Source: Pyrenopolyporus hunteri (lineage: Eukaryota; Ascomycota; Sordariomycetes; Xylariales; Hypoxylaceae). From it: a DNA stretch of 64,000 nucleotides. The notes beneath the pieces were generated by a model, which saw only the letters and a program-made list of their open reading frames with translations, was not told the DNA's origin and searched no databases. Every line of letters begins with the position of its first letter. The first letter of the stretch is position 1. Both the position numbers and the translations under genes were made by a program. The DNA lies in NCBI GenBank assembly GCA_902806595.1, contig CADCXC010000037.1, positions 3,286,001 to 3,350,000 on the forward strand, given 5' to 3'. Below, piece by piece: positions 48,086 through 59,858 of the stretch.

Positions 48086-50042
48086 AATGCGCATACAATC
48101 ACATTATTGTAAACGCCTACATAGCATTGCTGCCCCCGGCTTTGGAGCCGTGCATCCCCCCCCGCACTATTGACACTGCATCATGTATGAATGATTGACA
48201 CGATGCATTTTACTATAGAACTTGGCAGACTTGACTACCAGCACGGCGGCGCGGTTGGTTTGCATGCCGAAGGATGCCTCTCCTTATACTACATACCCAT
48301 ATAGATCTCGCTAGTAGTGCCACGCTATCTCTTGTTAGTACCAAGCTCATTCACGATCGTCCGTGGACGAAGCGGTGATCGTCTGAAACCTAATCAATCT
48401 CGCCCGTCGAATCCCAGCCGCGTAATAGACCTCGGTAAGCCTAGTTTAGTTTATTCAGACGTTTCCTGCAACCCACGTCATGGCCATACGAGCCTCTCTG
48501 CTACGACTATATCCGCCCCGCCCCCCCTAGAATTCAAACGCGGCCTTATCTCAAGCGTATCGTACGAAGCCACTTACGCTCATAGTACTCCCGCCAGATC
48601 TGAAGCCCTCCGGGGGGAGGGCGAGGGGGCTGTCCGGTAGTCGCCTCCTAGTTACCTCGCATGAGAACTTGAAGTAGCAGACGGCTAGACGTCTTCGCTT
48701 GTACGTGAAGGCACCCGATCATCTGGTATTATGGGGCCGTTGCCCGATAACGGGCGCCAGAGGGGGGAGACCATGTTATACGGCATCTGCGGGACAATCG
48801 GAGTATGGGGATCGATAATGGGGGAAGTACCGGAAATGCATCGGTAGTTGAGGATCTACAATGGACGCAAGCTATGTAGTATTCCCCAGTTGAGTCTTAG
48901 CCCAAGTCCAAGCCCAAATCAGCTGGACTCTGCCGGGCGGCGTGCATTCTAGGTACGGGAATGTACAGGCGCGTACCGAAATTGTTCAAACGCAGAACTT
49001 GAGATCAAGAAGAGAAAAGGGTTCAGCCCATTTCCGGTGCATCATATGACGCGGGAACTTATCGTAGGGGTACGAAGGACATCATTAGCTAGGGCTTCGA
49101 TACCGCAGCCTACCGCATACCGCCCTGATAGTAAGTAAGTTCCTGGTAAGATTTAGACGCCCGAGAAGGCGGACAGGTAGGTGGTTACCTGTAACGGATG
49201 ATGACCATTTGGTCAGTTGAGGGCATTGTCGTATGAATTGCGTTTGCGTTGGACGGGTATATTCTCCAGGTCCGGTAGCCTGACACATGTCGCCATCGTC
49301 CCGGTCTTGCTCGCTCAAGTCAGGCGTTCGTCGGTCCCTGGAGAGACACCCGCTACTCGGCCTGCTATACCTCATGTATCTAGATTGCGCTACTTTATGC
49401 CATCCCTGATCTGGCAGTACGGTCGTAGCGTGTAACTCCCTTGACTCAGCAGTAGTGATATGCATAGGAGCTGCACGCCAACACAAAAGGGCAGGGGTCG
49501 ACAACTAAGACCCGGATGGCCGTGATTGGGTGGGATGCAGGCCCCGTCGTCACATCACCCTCTACGCAAAAAGACGCCGTCAAGGCATCAGGCATGCGTG
49601 CCGTTTCGGTTCGGCCTACTCATATAGCTCAATGCAACTCTAGCCAGTTTATGTGTGACTATATAAAGAAATATATATAGATATATAGGTAGGCAGGCAC
49701 CTAAGGTAGGCAAGCAGGCAGGTATAAGTTGTGTGCTGGTCGCTCCACATTCTGCAGATCTGAAGTTGCCCGCGATTTTCTTTTTCGGGCACGCGAAATT
49801 ACTTCAACACATAAATACCTACACATAAATATTCCCGTTCTCAAGCACCGCCTTAGGAGACAGAACGGAGGCCGGAAATAGGGAACCGTCGCCACCGGTT
49901 TCGATCTAGTCTATTTCTTTTTTCTGGTTCTAGAGCACGCTGCAGCTGTCTTGTCAACAATCGAATAAGAGGAAAACAGAAGCACACGACCTGGTTCCAC
50001 GTTGCCCTTCAGAGAAGCGGATACAGGTTAACACCAGACAGC

Positions 50043-50553
50043 ATGTCCAAGGTTCCGAGAAGAACGAGGCCGTGCGCCACCGTCGATGATATCGATGCTA
50101 TCACGCCATGTCCACTCCCTCGCGGCCCTTCCGGAACAATAGACGCATCCGATCTCATTAGCCCGGTTGATAAATATCAAGAGTCGAGGTCGCCGTCGCC
50201 GTGTTCCGAATGTTCGTCGGTCTCTATAGACGCGTCTAGGAATAGAAGACGAGAGTCACTCAAGGCTTTAGAAAAGGGCACGGACGGAGACCCTGAACGA
50301 TTGTGGAAGCGTATGCTCGCCCTCCAGCAGACTTACGGCTGCTATAACTCGGCGAGGATGAGCGCAGCGCTTAGCTCTGGAGACGTTGGCTTGTTGTTGC
50401 GTATGTATCTCTTCCCAATCGGCTAAGAAGCATTTAATGCTATCCCTCGACACAGCTAATTTGCGGGTATCAGCTTCCAAGGCGTGCCTAAACCTCCTAA
50501 ACGAAAACATGTCGTTTCTACCCAATGAAGCAGAGAGCGTCCTCGGGGATTGA
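50043..50553 (+). CDS. Small two-exon protein of unknown function
   Basis: No family recognised. Exon 1 50043-50400, intron 50401-50455 (55 nt, GTATGT...CACAG), exon 2 50456-50553; 456 nt, 151 aa. The phase (1/2) closes exactly and extends the protein from GDVGLLL to PNLRVSASKACLNLLNENMS and then FLPNEAESVLGD. The first ~85 residues are Ser/Pro/Arg-rich and disordered-looking (TIDASDLISPVDKYQESRSP, CSECSSVSIDAS). The second half (about 85-150, starting ERLWKRMLALQQTYGCYNSA) is predicted helical and looks like the conserved part. Convergent with the SET-domain gene, 350 bases apart. The balanced composition and clean splice argue that it is real; the unspliced reading would stop at 50426. Confidence 0.55.
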
Positions 50554-50687
50554 CAGCCGAATGTTGGCAGTAAATGCGGTCATTAACCTTGCATTTCCTG
50601 TAAAGGGACAGCCGGAGGTGCACGATACGTGAGGACAAGCATGGCCTCTGGTTCGGTCTCTAGTCAGTGGAAGTACCTTAGGTCCTC

Positions 50688-50767
50688 AAGAGAAAAGGGA
50701 AAAGGGAAAAGGGGAAAGGGGAAAGGGGAAAGGGAAAGGGGGGCGAGGGGGCGCGGAGGAGGGAGGA
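50688..50767. repeat. G/A-rich tract of GGGAAA-type units
   Basis: Nearly pure purine on the plus strand over about 80 bases: repeated AAAAGGG/GGGGAAA units, then G-rich GGGGGG and GAGGGGG. Many G3-G4 runs are closely spaced, giving triplex or G-quadruplex potential, in the convergent 3' space between two genes. Confidence 0.85.
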
Positions 50768-50902
50768 TATGCTCCAGTATTATTGGGCGTCGGTGGCAGA
50801 CTGCATTTTGATACCCCTAGTAATTCGGAATTCGAGAGTGAATTAATCAATTAAGAAGCCATACCAGGCATAATACCTATACGTTGGCATCCGCACGAGA
50901 GC

Positions 50903-52231
50903 TCAGTCGTATCCCGCCAAGAGGCTGCGAAGCGCGTTTATCAACACTTTCCTGCATTGATCGCGGTAATGCAGGGCGAGTTCCTGGCTACGGCTGACGG
51001 CCTCGTATTCCGGCTCGTTCGCTTCGATATCCTCGAGATCGATACTCAGCTTAGAACCTAATGAATCGACAATTCTTTTAAGCACCTCGCCTTGAATGTC
51101 GCCCTGCATAATCTTATTCAGGCAAGCGTCGTTCGCGCCCTCTTGTCCTTTCGTAATACTTTCGTAGAGAGCCACGATGAGAGTGTCCTGGACGTGCGAA
51201 AAGCAAGGGAGACAGCTCATGGAATCCGCGCTCAAGAGTTTCGATCGCCCCACGAAAGAACTCCGATGCGCCATAGGCCTGAGCGATACGACGTGGGAAG
51301 CCGCCAGGTCGCCGGCCTCCGGATCCGCCTTGGTCTTTATGTGAACGTAATCGTTGTGGAGGTCATCATCCTCTGGGATTATGAAGCCGTAACCCAAGAG
51401 TAACTCGACGTTGGTTTTCATGCCGTAATTGTTGAATACTTGCTCCCCCGCCGAATACGTCTGTCTGCACACTAGCGTACACAGCTGCGTCCTTTCGTCG
51501 GTAGACCAGGCAATCTTCGCCAGCGGCGAATGGTTTCCAATGTCGTATAAGGGAAGAAGCACCGAGAAGTCATCCAGCTCGCAGGGGAGGCCCAGCGCCG
51601 TTTCGGAGGGGAAAATGAGGGACGGGCGGAAACTACGGCTTGTGAAGATGCTATAGGCCCAGTGATACAGTGGTCGTGTATAATCTGGGTGGTAACTCTG
51701 CGGTAGCAGCTTCATGGCGTCTCTGTATTCCTTCCTTAGTGTTGATTTTATATCCTGGACCGCCGCGAAGGCGTTGGTCCCCCTGAGGAACTCGATGTCA
51801 TCTGACGGCCACATCGCGGGGAGGACCCTACTCATGTGCTCGGGCTGAGGTAGAGTCCGGATGTACGGCCACCACCGAGAATCAGATCCGAGGAGGTACT
51901 CCTGCATTAGGAAAAACCGACCGACAACATGGGGAGGGGTTCCTTTCAAGAATTCCTCCGGAAAGAAAGTACTCCCCCCAAGACTCTGGACGGCGGGGGA
52001 TGTCGGTGAGGTAAAGGCTGGGTGGCCGCGAATGGCGTCGAGGTACGAGAGGGACTTGGAAAGCGGAAGGACAACTATAGCTTCCCCTGCTCTAACCGCG
52101 CAGGAATCCTTTACACGAAAAGACGCCTTTGTGGTCTCGTCATTATAAATCTCAATGGCAGGATTGAGATTCCCGCCGCCGTCTTCTACCCATCGAAGAA
52201 GCGCATCGAAGCGCTCTAGTACCGTAGCCAT
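50903..52231 (-). CDS. SET-domain protein lysine methyltransferase (RLSMT/SETD-like)
   Basis: Probable SAM-dependent protein-lysine methyltransferase of the class that includes yeast Rkm enzymes and plant Rubisco large-subunit methyltransferase; the target is unknown, often a ribosomal or translation protein. Single exon, 442 aa. I start at ATG 52231 (MATVLERFDALLRWVEDGGG); the 32-codon upstream extension begins at GTG 52327 and is rejected. An N-terminal SET half (about 20-60) is followed by a helical iSET insertion (about 90-225). The core has NHS at 233-235 (YDIGNHSPLAK), GEQVFNNYG (262-270) with the catalytic-type Tyr269, and ELLLGYGFI (276-284). The helical C-terminal half (about 300-442) corresponds to the Rubisco-LSMT substrate-binding domain. 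Cys residues do not form a post-SET zinc site, as expected for this class. Confidence 0.92.
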   Translation of the reverse strand: MATVLERFDALLRWVEDGGGNLNPAIEIYNDETTKASFRVKDSCAVRAGEAIVVLPLSKSLSYLDAIRGHPAFTSPTSPAVQSLGGSTFFPEEFLKGTPPHVVGRFFLMQEYLLGSDSRWWPYIRTLPQPEHMSRVLPAMWPSDDIEFLRGTNAFAAVQDIKSTLRKEYRDAMKLLPQSYHPDYTRPLYHWAYSIFTSRSFRPSLIFPSETALGLPCELDDFSVLLPLYDIGNHSPLAKIAWSTDERTQLCTLVCRQTYSAGEQVFNNYGMKTNVELLLGYGFIIPEDDDLHNDYVHIKTKADPEAGDLAASHVVSLRPMAHRSSFVGRSKLLSADSMSCLPCFSHVQDTLIVALYESITKGQEGANDACLNKIMQGDIQGEVLKRIVDSLGSKLSIDLEDIEANEPEYEAVSRSQELALHYRDQCRKVLINALRSLLAGYD

Positions 52232-55200
52232 TGAGTTCGTGAGGCGCGGAGGATTACGCGCTGGTGTTTCGGGAGAATACGCATGAAATCCGGTTGCTCC
52301 TTTACCTACACAAGAGGTGTTGGGCACCCCTCTAGCATCCCTCTTCGGCGTCCCTCTTTTAATACACTTTAACCCTTTCGATTCCGTTCGAGTATCATTC
52401 GAGTATCACTCATAAAAACGCAAGTGTGATGATGGTTACTTTTTACTCTGTCGGGAACTTGAAAGTCAAGTACGAGGTAAAAGTCGAGTCGATGAAATTT
52501 TAACCCGATTCAACACATACCCGTTGATGTGCATATCCTTTCTATTGTACCATTGTACCGACAAATTCAAATCACCTACGCATATGTTCATATATGCCTA
52601 TAAACACAAAAGGCACCTAGGCGTCTCTTGCTCAATTTTTTTTTTTTTTTCTATTTTTCCTTCTTTTTTTTAAAAAAAAATATATATACCTATATATATA
52701 TAAAGCTTCCCCGATCCACGCCGGCCTAGAAACGATTTAAAAGATACACGTAGATGACGCGTCTCAAAAGCCTCAATTCGGAAGATACCTTAAGTATCCC
52801 CACGGGGAGATTCCTTCTAATGCAGTTGAGAGCAGAGCAGATAGCATGACGCTTATGATGGCACTCTCTACAGGAAATACGGCGTATCTCCCAAGGACTC
52901 CTCTCAAGTAGCCCCTATAAGAGTCGCATCGGCGAGACCCTAGCCAATCCAGAGGCTTTTTTTTTTTTTTTTTCCTTTTCGGTAAACTGTATAGCAGGCG
53001 TACGGCTTCCCGCCTGCATCTTCTGTGTCTAACGAAGCTTTGAAATCGTCGGTTTCAAGTGTAAAGATAATTGATTATCTCGAGTATATGTTTCCCGCCC
53101 CAATACCCGGTTGGCCGCGATAACTCCTTGACCTAGGAAATCCACTGGCAAAAGAGTCCCTCTTCGCATGCGCATCTTCGGTGGGGAGCTTCCAGCGATT
53201 TGAACGAACCTTGGAAACAGTCAATAGGGGGCCCTTCGATCGCAGACCGACTACCATGCCCAATCTCCCCAGTATATCTGTTAGGGTTAATTCCGAGGGT
53301 ATGGCGTCCTGTTTTCTTGGGAAAATGAAGAACCAATCCGCCTAAGGCCAGTGGAAACCAGCCCCGTTTCTCCTGGAACGAAGGACCGGCAACATAGGGT
53401 CTCTTCCCGGGGAAAAGTGCCTTTCGGTGGGTTTCTCAATTCTCTTCTCTTCTCTTCCAGTCTTCTTGCTTTGCCGCCCTCACCCTCTAGAAAGCTAATT
53501 GCGGCGCGCGATTTAACTCCCGTTGGCCTATCTCTGTATCCCTCTCTTGGGGATCTCGGAGCTTCTAGTCTTACCGGCACTACCTATGGACTTCGGTTGG
53601 GCGGTGTTCACTTGTTGGGGATTCAGGACGTCGTTTAACTGATACTCAAACAACATACCTTATCTTGATATGCGAACATAGGTCCGAGGCATCGGTGGTA
53701 GAATCAGTCCGAATTCGAAGTACGAAATAGATCCTCAACCGACCCCCTGCTTACCCCAGGCAATGGCGATGACGAGTGGTTATCTATTTGCCTTCGTGGC
53801 TTGAGCCGGACGGCTTTCGCGTAGGCGGCGCCTTTCGTGAACCGCTTATGGCCGTCAGAATCGTTCAGCCCAGCTTTAAATGCCGGGCGGCGTGCCATAC
53901 CTCGACCAGTCTCCTTAGCTTAAAACCTTTTAGCTATTCTTGCCTTCTGCCAACTCATCCTGTCTCGAGTAGTCCACCTGCTCGAGACCCTGTTCTGAGA
54001 TGTATCATTCCCAACACGACGTCTGACCGAGATAAAGCGTAGGACATCTCACCAACTCTCCCATAATTCGCATTCCATTTTGTGGAACATCGCGGAGCTG
54101 CGTTCGGCGACGCCGGGGGGGTTAACGGGCGAAACCAACTTCCTAGAGGAATGCGCAGTCAATAGATCGCTGGTATAAGTCCTTATGGAGTCGAAAAAAG
54201 CAATTTATCGTTATGTAGTAACCGAATTCTTCTTTCCCTCTACCCGAGGGCGTCGGCCCCGGGATCTTTCTCAGGGATACGCCATCTGCCTTGAGGCTCG
54301 TTGGCCCCTTTTCCCTTCACTTACCACTCCTCATTCGAAGCATAGATTATTCCGAACCTTCAACTCCTACGTGAGAGATCTTGTCCACACCCTCCTCTTG
54401 AATTCTAAGTGATTTTCACGAGCTTCAAGCACTCATATATGACTAATGCCGTTCATACGAGTTGGCTAGCTACCCCTCTGCGCCCCCGCTAGAGACCTTG
54501 AAGGGGCCTATATCGTGTGCGGTGAGAGGAGAGAGAAAGATGAGTTTTATATAGGTACAAATTATCTGGATACGTGGGTGGGCAGTTACATGGCGTCGCC
54601 AAAAATATTAGGTAGGTACACGTAGGTAGGTAGCTATCGACTCGGATCGGGATCGTAGGCTGGACTAGTGAAGCTTCTTGCTCCGTTGCCCTCCCTCGCT
54701 TCTCCGTCTACGGAGGCGCCTGGGAACTGGTAAACCCGTAACTAACCTTTCTCAAGAGGAAGACAAGATATAGGGAGCAAATATTCCTCTACGAAAATAG
54801 ATGTCTAAGAACATGGTTACTACCCCCTCACTTTTATTCCGTGCTTACTCAAATACCTGCCACCTGTACTTGGTTCACTTAATCTGAGAGGCTGAATGGT
54901 GAATGATAACGAAACTCCTTGTGTGATTGTTATCCAGTACTTCGCAGGGTTCGTACACATACCTACCCCAACATACATTCAACGGTGGCCCTTGACTCGG
55001 GATCCTAGCGGGGGGAAGCCGGACGCACAGGTTAGGCATTACGGAATATTAGTATAGGCTCGCGTAGCTACAAGTATAGGCTCTCTCATCAGATCGGGAG
55101 TGCCTATTGATATATAAGTCTTGTCTATGTTATCGGCATCGATGCGTTTTGCTCATGCGGCGCTTCAGTGCCTCTTCCACTCGACTGGGGGCCCCGGTGC

Positions 55201-55450
55201 TTGATCATGAATCTCCGCGGACGAGTGCTGAGCGCCTTTCGCATTGGTCCTGGTAGACCGGGGTGTCGTGCCATCTACCAAGAACTACCAAGATAAGCCT
55301 CGTACCTAAACTCCGAACCAAACTCCTAGACGGTGAGACGTTGGTGTGTTTTGCGGGTAGCGATACGTGCGTCGTATGGTTCCCTCGCGTTATTCACCAT
55401 ATTTTACCGTTCGTACGGACGAATTGGTCACATGAACTCCCAGTGAGGCC

Positions 55451-55475
55451 TTTTTTTTTTTTTTTTTTTTTTTTT
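55451..55475. repeat. T25 homopolymer
   Basis: Uninterrupted run of 25 T on the plus strand. Could be the poly(A) end of an inserted retro-copy on the minus strand, but I see no recognisable retroelement next to it or a target-site duplication. Confidence 0.9.
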
Positions 55476-58233
55476 CAAGCGGAAGAAGAGATTCGCATGT
55501 TGTAATATGTGAGCGCAGTTGTCAGAATCATTATATACTATATTAAGGCACCGGCATAATATCGTAAGGATAGTAATAATATATGTAGGATCTTTTATAT
55601 AAATACCTACCTATATATGTATGAGGTCGGTTAAGTCATTCCCGATATATAATTCACCCTCTCCGAGATTATAAATCATAGGTTACGCTGGGAATCTTGG
55701 AGGCTGTTACACGAGCACATCAAGGTAAAAGGCGTGTAGGTAGGCAGATAATATACATAAGTAGATTAGACCCCCTTGTAGCCATTGTGAGTCGTACCAT
55801 ACATACTAAGGTACGGTTGGGGGAAAGGAAGATAAAAATTTTTTTCTTGAGGAGGGTAAAGCCTCGTACCCTTGACTTGACACCTTTTAGAAGTATGCTC
55901 TTTTCGTTTCCCCTCAAAATACGTCTTAGGGTTAATCTTTAATAGAAATGGTCCGAGCCACGCCGCCGCGCTCTCACGAGTTTTTTTTTAGAATTCAAAA
56001 TGATACTTCTTCCACCGGGTTGGTATGCCTAGGCGCCTGTGTTTAAGCGATGTCAAAGATTCGGCTACTCCGCTAGTCGCGAGATCTGGTTTATTAACTC
56101 TCGTCCTGTCAATCTGTTTAGCTGCTCCCACACTTGTTGGTGGGGATGATATATTATTGTAGTTCCAGAAGCATGGGTGCAACGCAGCTTTATTTGATCC
56201 GAGACGTTGTCCTGGGTCGGTCTTCATTGGTTGAAGTTCTGTAGAGGGAGATGGCCGAGGACGCTGATGCTCATTTATGGCGGCGACGTTTGGCACATCA
56301 TTTACAATGGTACTATCTCGTGTTCGATTTTGCGAATCGTCCTAGGTCGTTATGCATGCACCTATGTACGTACGTACAAATATAGCATAGATCTACAGCC
56401 TTAACTTCGATAACGTTTCCTAGTACAGGCGCGTATCCTGACTGGCTTAGCCATTGGTAGGCTTCAAGATGACCTCTAGGCCGAACGTTCCCTTCTATAT
56501 ATACATACACGTGTGGAACCAAGGTATCAAAGAGGATAGGATATATACAGGAAGCTTAGATAAATACACGTGGTCGACCCTGGACACAGTTTACCCCCGT
56601 GTCTTGGAATCTATGAGGGGGTTTGGCATGCAGGCTCTATTATGCCAGTCGACCTTTTGATTTAGGTTGTTGACGCAAGTCTTGCCGCATGACATTCGCT
56701 CGATAATGGTGAATCGTGGAACAAGCTGCCTCTAACCCCTTTCGTGTTGGACACTCGTAGGAGACGTGCGTAATGGCTGATGGTATACGCCTCTATATAT
56801 AAGGGGAGAGGGTATGTACCATTGTCGACTGTGTACGTAGTGCGGTGAAAGAGGGCTGAAGCTACCCGCGAATCCCTGTCATGCATTTATATTGTGCATA
56901 CCATAGTACGGTAAACACGGCTCTGTTCAACTCCACCTTGGTTTCTGGAAGGCTTCGCTGGCTTTAATTTCGGCCATCATTCGTGGAGACAGCCAACGCT
57001 TGGCTGCATGGAATCAAGGCCACGATGATTCTTGACGGCTCCAGATGCCCCACGTGAAAGTTTCTTTCCTTAAGCTGACAAGACGGCACGTTTCGAATTT
57101 CCTGATCTCCATCGAAAGGTCCCCCAGCATGGACATGCGAAGGTAGCGTAGAGGATTGATTGGCGGGTGGGTATTTAGCCCATTCTGCATCTCAGATAGC
57201 TGCTTGGAGTGTCGTTATGAAAAGCTGGATGATTTTCGGATAGAGCTCTCGGCCGTCGAAGAATCCCGGCTCTAGAGGCTTATTAGGTAGGTAGGTACCT
57301 AGGGAGGTAGGTAGGCATGTAGGTAGGTCTACGTTATGCTTCCGATCGTGAATGCCCTCGTCACCCCTGATACGTCTAGGCGGTGATTCCCCGTTTCTTT
57401 TTCGGTATATGTAATGATATGTAATGTGCATGCCGTGGTGCCCCAAAAGACGTGGTCTTTGAAACGACCCATTGTTTCTTATTTTTCTTTTTCCCTTCCC
57501 TCCCTATCTCGGAGATGGGAAGTTCCTACATACATATGTACGAGTCCGACATTTCGCTGGCCCCCCCCCCGGGCCACCATGCAGGGAAGCAAGACTGTCA
57601 AAACGCTTAGTTCCTCTCAAGAAGCCTTTCCATTGGTGCAGTGTGTAGGTACTAATGGCGCTGGTGGGAAGACTCCGCCCTCGCAGCGGACATTTCCTTT
57701 TATGCTGGTACGTGGGAGTGGGCCTTAAACCGAGTTCCTGGTAACGAGGACGTTAATACTGTATTCACTGTGTTCGACGTATGTAGGTAGGTAAGTACGT
57801 AGGTAGGTAGGTAGGTATGTATTGTACAATATATTTCATGTATGGATGCGAGTACCTATAGGTATCTGGTACGCCGTCTCGCAAGTTGCTGCTAACCCTG
57901 CAAGCAAACTGCGGTAGATCAAGATGCAACCTGATCATGTCGAATCACCTAAGCCGAATGCTGCTTATCTCTAAGACGTGTACCTGCTGCTTGCTGCTTC
58001 TCTCATCATTGTTCCCCTCATCTGATCCAACACTTCAAGCTGACGTTTACTCATTGTCATGTATCGTGTATAGGATGAAGCATGTTAGGGATGTTTAATA
58101 CCATGTAGCCCGGAGAATAGTCCGTAGATTGCGAAAGTTGCCCAACGCTAGCAAGGAGGCCTGCGTCGTTAAGGCCGGTGACAACTGGGTGTCACTCCCT
58201 CGTTGGTTTAAACCGTGGGGATGGGTCTTCGGG

Positions 58234-58624
58234 CGAATTGTACAATACAATACAATACGATACCTACCACATAATATACCTTGCGGTCCCCGATGGCTCT
58301 CTTCCAGCTAAGCGGTTCAGGCCAAGCCCTATTTATGGTAGTTAGGCTAGAATGCAAGCCGAAGGCTGGCCCTGGCCACTCCAGCTGCCAGTACCGGCTA
58401 ACTCCTGTCTCGCAAGGATCATGGTACAGCGACGATAATCGACGAGCCCGTACAAATGTCATCAGCGATAGGTGCGTGCGATGGGTCTTGGCGTCTTTAG
58501 GAAGAATAGCGTAGTCTTGTATGAACCCAGGCACACCCGGCCAAGGGTTTCCCGGCGTGGTACTTCTTTCGGGGTTGTTAGTTGACAGTACGATCGACGA
58601 CATAGCAAGCTTAAATACACACAT
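58234..58624 (-). other. Weak protein-like ORF, unknown
   Basis: From ATG 58624 the minus strand reads MCVFKLAMSSIVLSTNNPER and on through PGNPWPGVPGFIQDYAILPK, ending near WPEPLSWKRAIGDRK where a GTATAT donor-like site occurs. The Trp/Pro-rich wording is unlike the chance ORFs around it. No family recognised. It could be a diverged exon or a relic. Confidence 0.2.
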
Positions 58625-58776
58625 ATTTCCGCCCACCTTCAACCCCCATCTCACTACTACGAGCCTGAGAGGTATGCGTGCGATCCATCCCTTGCCTACA
58701 CGACCACACGAGAGATTAACCTACGCTTACACGAACTCGCACATTCCTCAGACTTTTGGTTACGCAATCCGGCAGC

Positions 58777-59088
58777 CTAGAGACCATAAGCCGTAACCGT
58801 CATAGCTCGCGTCGTCCGTCGTCTTTCCTGATCCTCATCTGGCCCACTTACACGCCCAGCGAAGAAACTTGAAACGGCCGCACCAGCTTCTTGTTTACTT
58901 CCTTTGTTTTTCGGCAATGTGTGATTATACCCAGGTATACGCCGGCTGCCAGAAACAGGGTCAATGGTATATTCTAATCTAGATCTTACCAGGTGGAATA
59001 TTGCTGTCAGCATTTGCGGTTCGTCGTCCAAAGATGGTGTTCGATATACGAGAGGACAAACAAGGTCTGCGTCCCGAATGTGACGCAT
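58777..59088 (-). other. Weak protein-like ORF, unknown
   Basis: Minus-strand ORF of 103 codons from ATG 59088. The first ~33 residues (RDADLVCPLVYRTPSLDDEP) look protein-like and are followed by a GTAAGA donor-like site; an acceptor-like TTTCCAG sits immediately before the ATG. This could be an internal exon of a gene or relic together with the ORF at 58234-58624. No family recognised. Confidence 0.2.
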
Positions 59089-59404
59089 CTGGAAATAAGG
59101 TAATATTATTATAGCCTCGCATCAACCCTACACGCTTTTATCTCATAACCATTTGGCCAGCTACTGACATGTTCCTTTCCAGGCATGATGAATTATGCTG
59201 TAAGCCCCTCATTCTCTCACTTGCAGATATTGCAAGGGTCCTCTTCTGGGCCTCCCCGCCTTTCTGTCCGTTCTCTCCCCAACTTGCATTGCTCGGCTAT
59301 GCTCGCGTCTAGGTTGACCTGTTTAACTCGTTAATATTTTCGCTTTCTGTCTCGCTTCCTCTCTATAGAGATAGCCTCGATAGTTCATCCGAACTTTACT
59401 GACA

Positions 59405-59569
59405 ATGCCTGCTTCCAGCCGACTGCCGCCCACAGTCCCCGCCGCCGTGGGAGCACATGATCAGACGAAGCAAGAGGCCCACATCATATTTCTAAATCGG
59501 ACCTGTATTGGCAAAAATCACAAGTCTGCAGTGAAGCTTGCAGGAGCGCCGGGAAATAACAGGACTTAG
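59405..59569 (+). other. Short ORF (54 codons), unknown
   Basis: ATG 59405 starts MPASSRLPPTVPAAVGAHDQ and runs to a TAG at 59567-59569. The opening looks like a real protein N-terminus (Pro/Ala/Ser-rich) with a CT-rich leader (about 59290-59370) upstream. It may be the 5' end of a gene truncated by the decayed DNA to the right. No family recognised. Confidence 0.2.
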
Positions 59570-59858
59570 GTCCACCCCCAGAGTGCAACGGAGTGGGCTG
59601 CGAGCATGATACCAACCCACCTCGGGTTATAGGGAATGCGAACCTTCTACTGCTGGCCGCTTTGCTTAAAGAGCATATGGTCTCGGAAACAACGGGCTTA
59701 CGAGTGTTTGGAATATAGTGTTTTTAAAAAGGATACATGGTTTGTTATGGGGGCGTTCTATCAGCGGGTTCTTAGATGCTGTAGGGAAACCAGCGTGTAA
59801 GCGGACCGATACGGGTGGGATAAAATGTCGGATACTGGGATAACTTATTAGGTACTAT

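Larger units (their letters stand above)
45443..50042. other. 4.6-kb gene-free, repeat-bearing stretch
   Basis: No supported gene. It holds a 10-bp duplication (GGCGACGCAC, about 46217-46236), a small AT minisatellite built on GAATTTTCATTT (about 46340-46390), repeated CTTGATTTTT units (about 47450-47480), the 9-bp array at 47869-47943 and the 5-bp array at 48011-48085. ORFs spanning the last two arrays start at GTG and reflect the repeats. No RNA gene was seen. Confidence 0.5.
52232..59404. other. 7.2-kb nearly gene-free stretch
   Basis: No gene I can support with a domain. It holds T homopolymers (52636-52650, 52957-52973, 55451-55475), AT-rich simple sequence (52671-52705), GGTA-type runs (about 54610, 57285-57330, 57783-57820), and many short ORFs. 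The only stretch with protein-like wording is on the minus strand at 58.2-59.1 kb (listed separately). No tRNA, 5S rRNA or transposon ends were recognised. Confidence 0.45.

Noticed and set aside
47857..48198. Plus- and minus-strand ORFs across the 9-bp and 5-bp arrays (RIVRIV..., RQDKTRQDK...)
   Set aside because: They are created by the repeats; the plus-strand one starts at GTG and neither has non-repetitive protein-like sequence.
52232..52327. 32-residue upstream extension of the SET-domain protein
   Set aside because: It starts at GTG; ATG 52231 gives a normal N-terminus.
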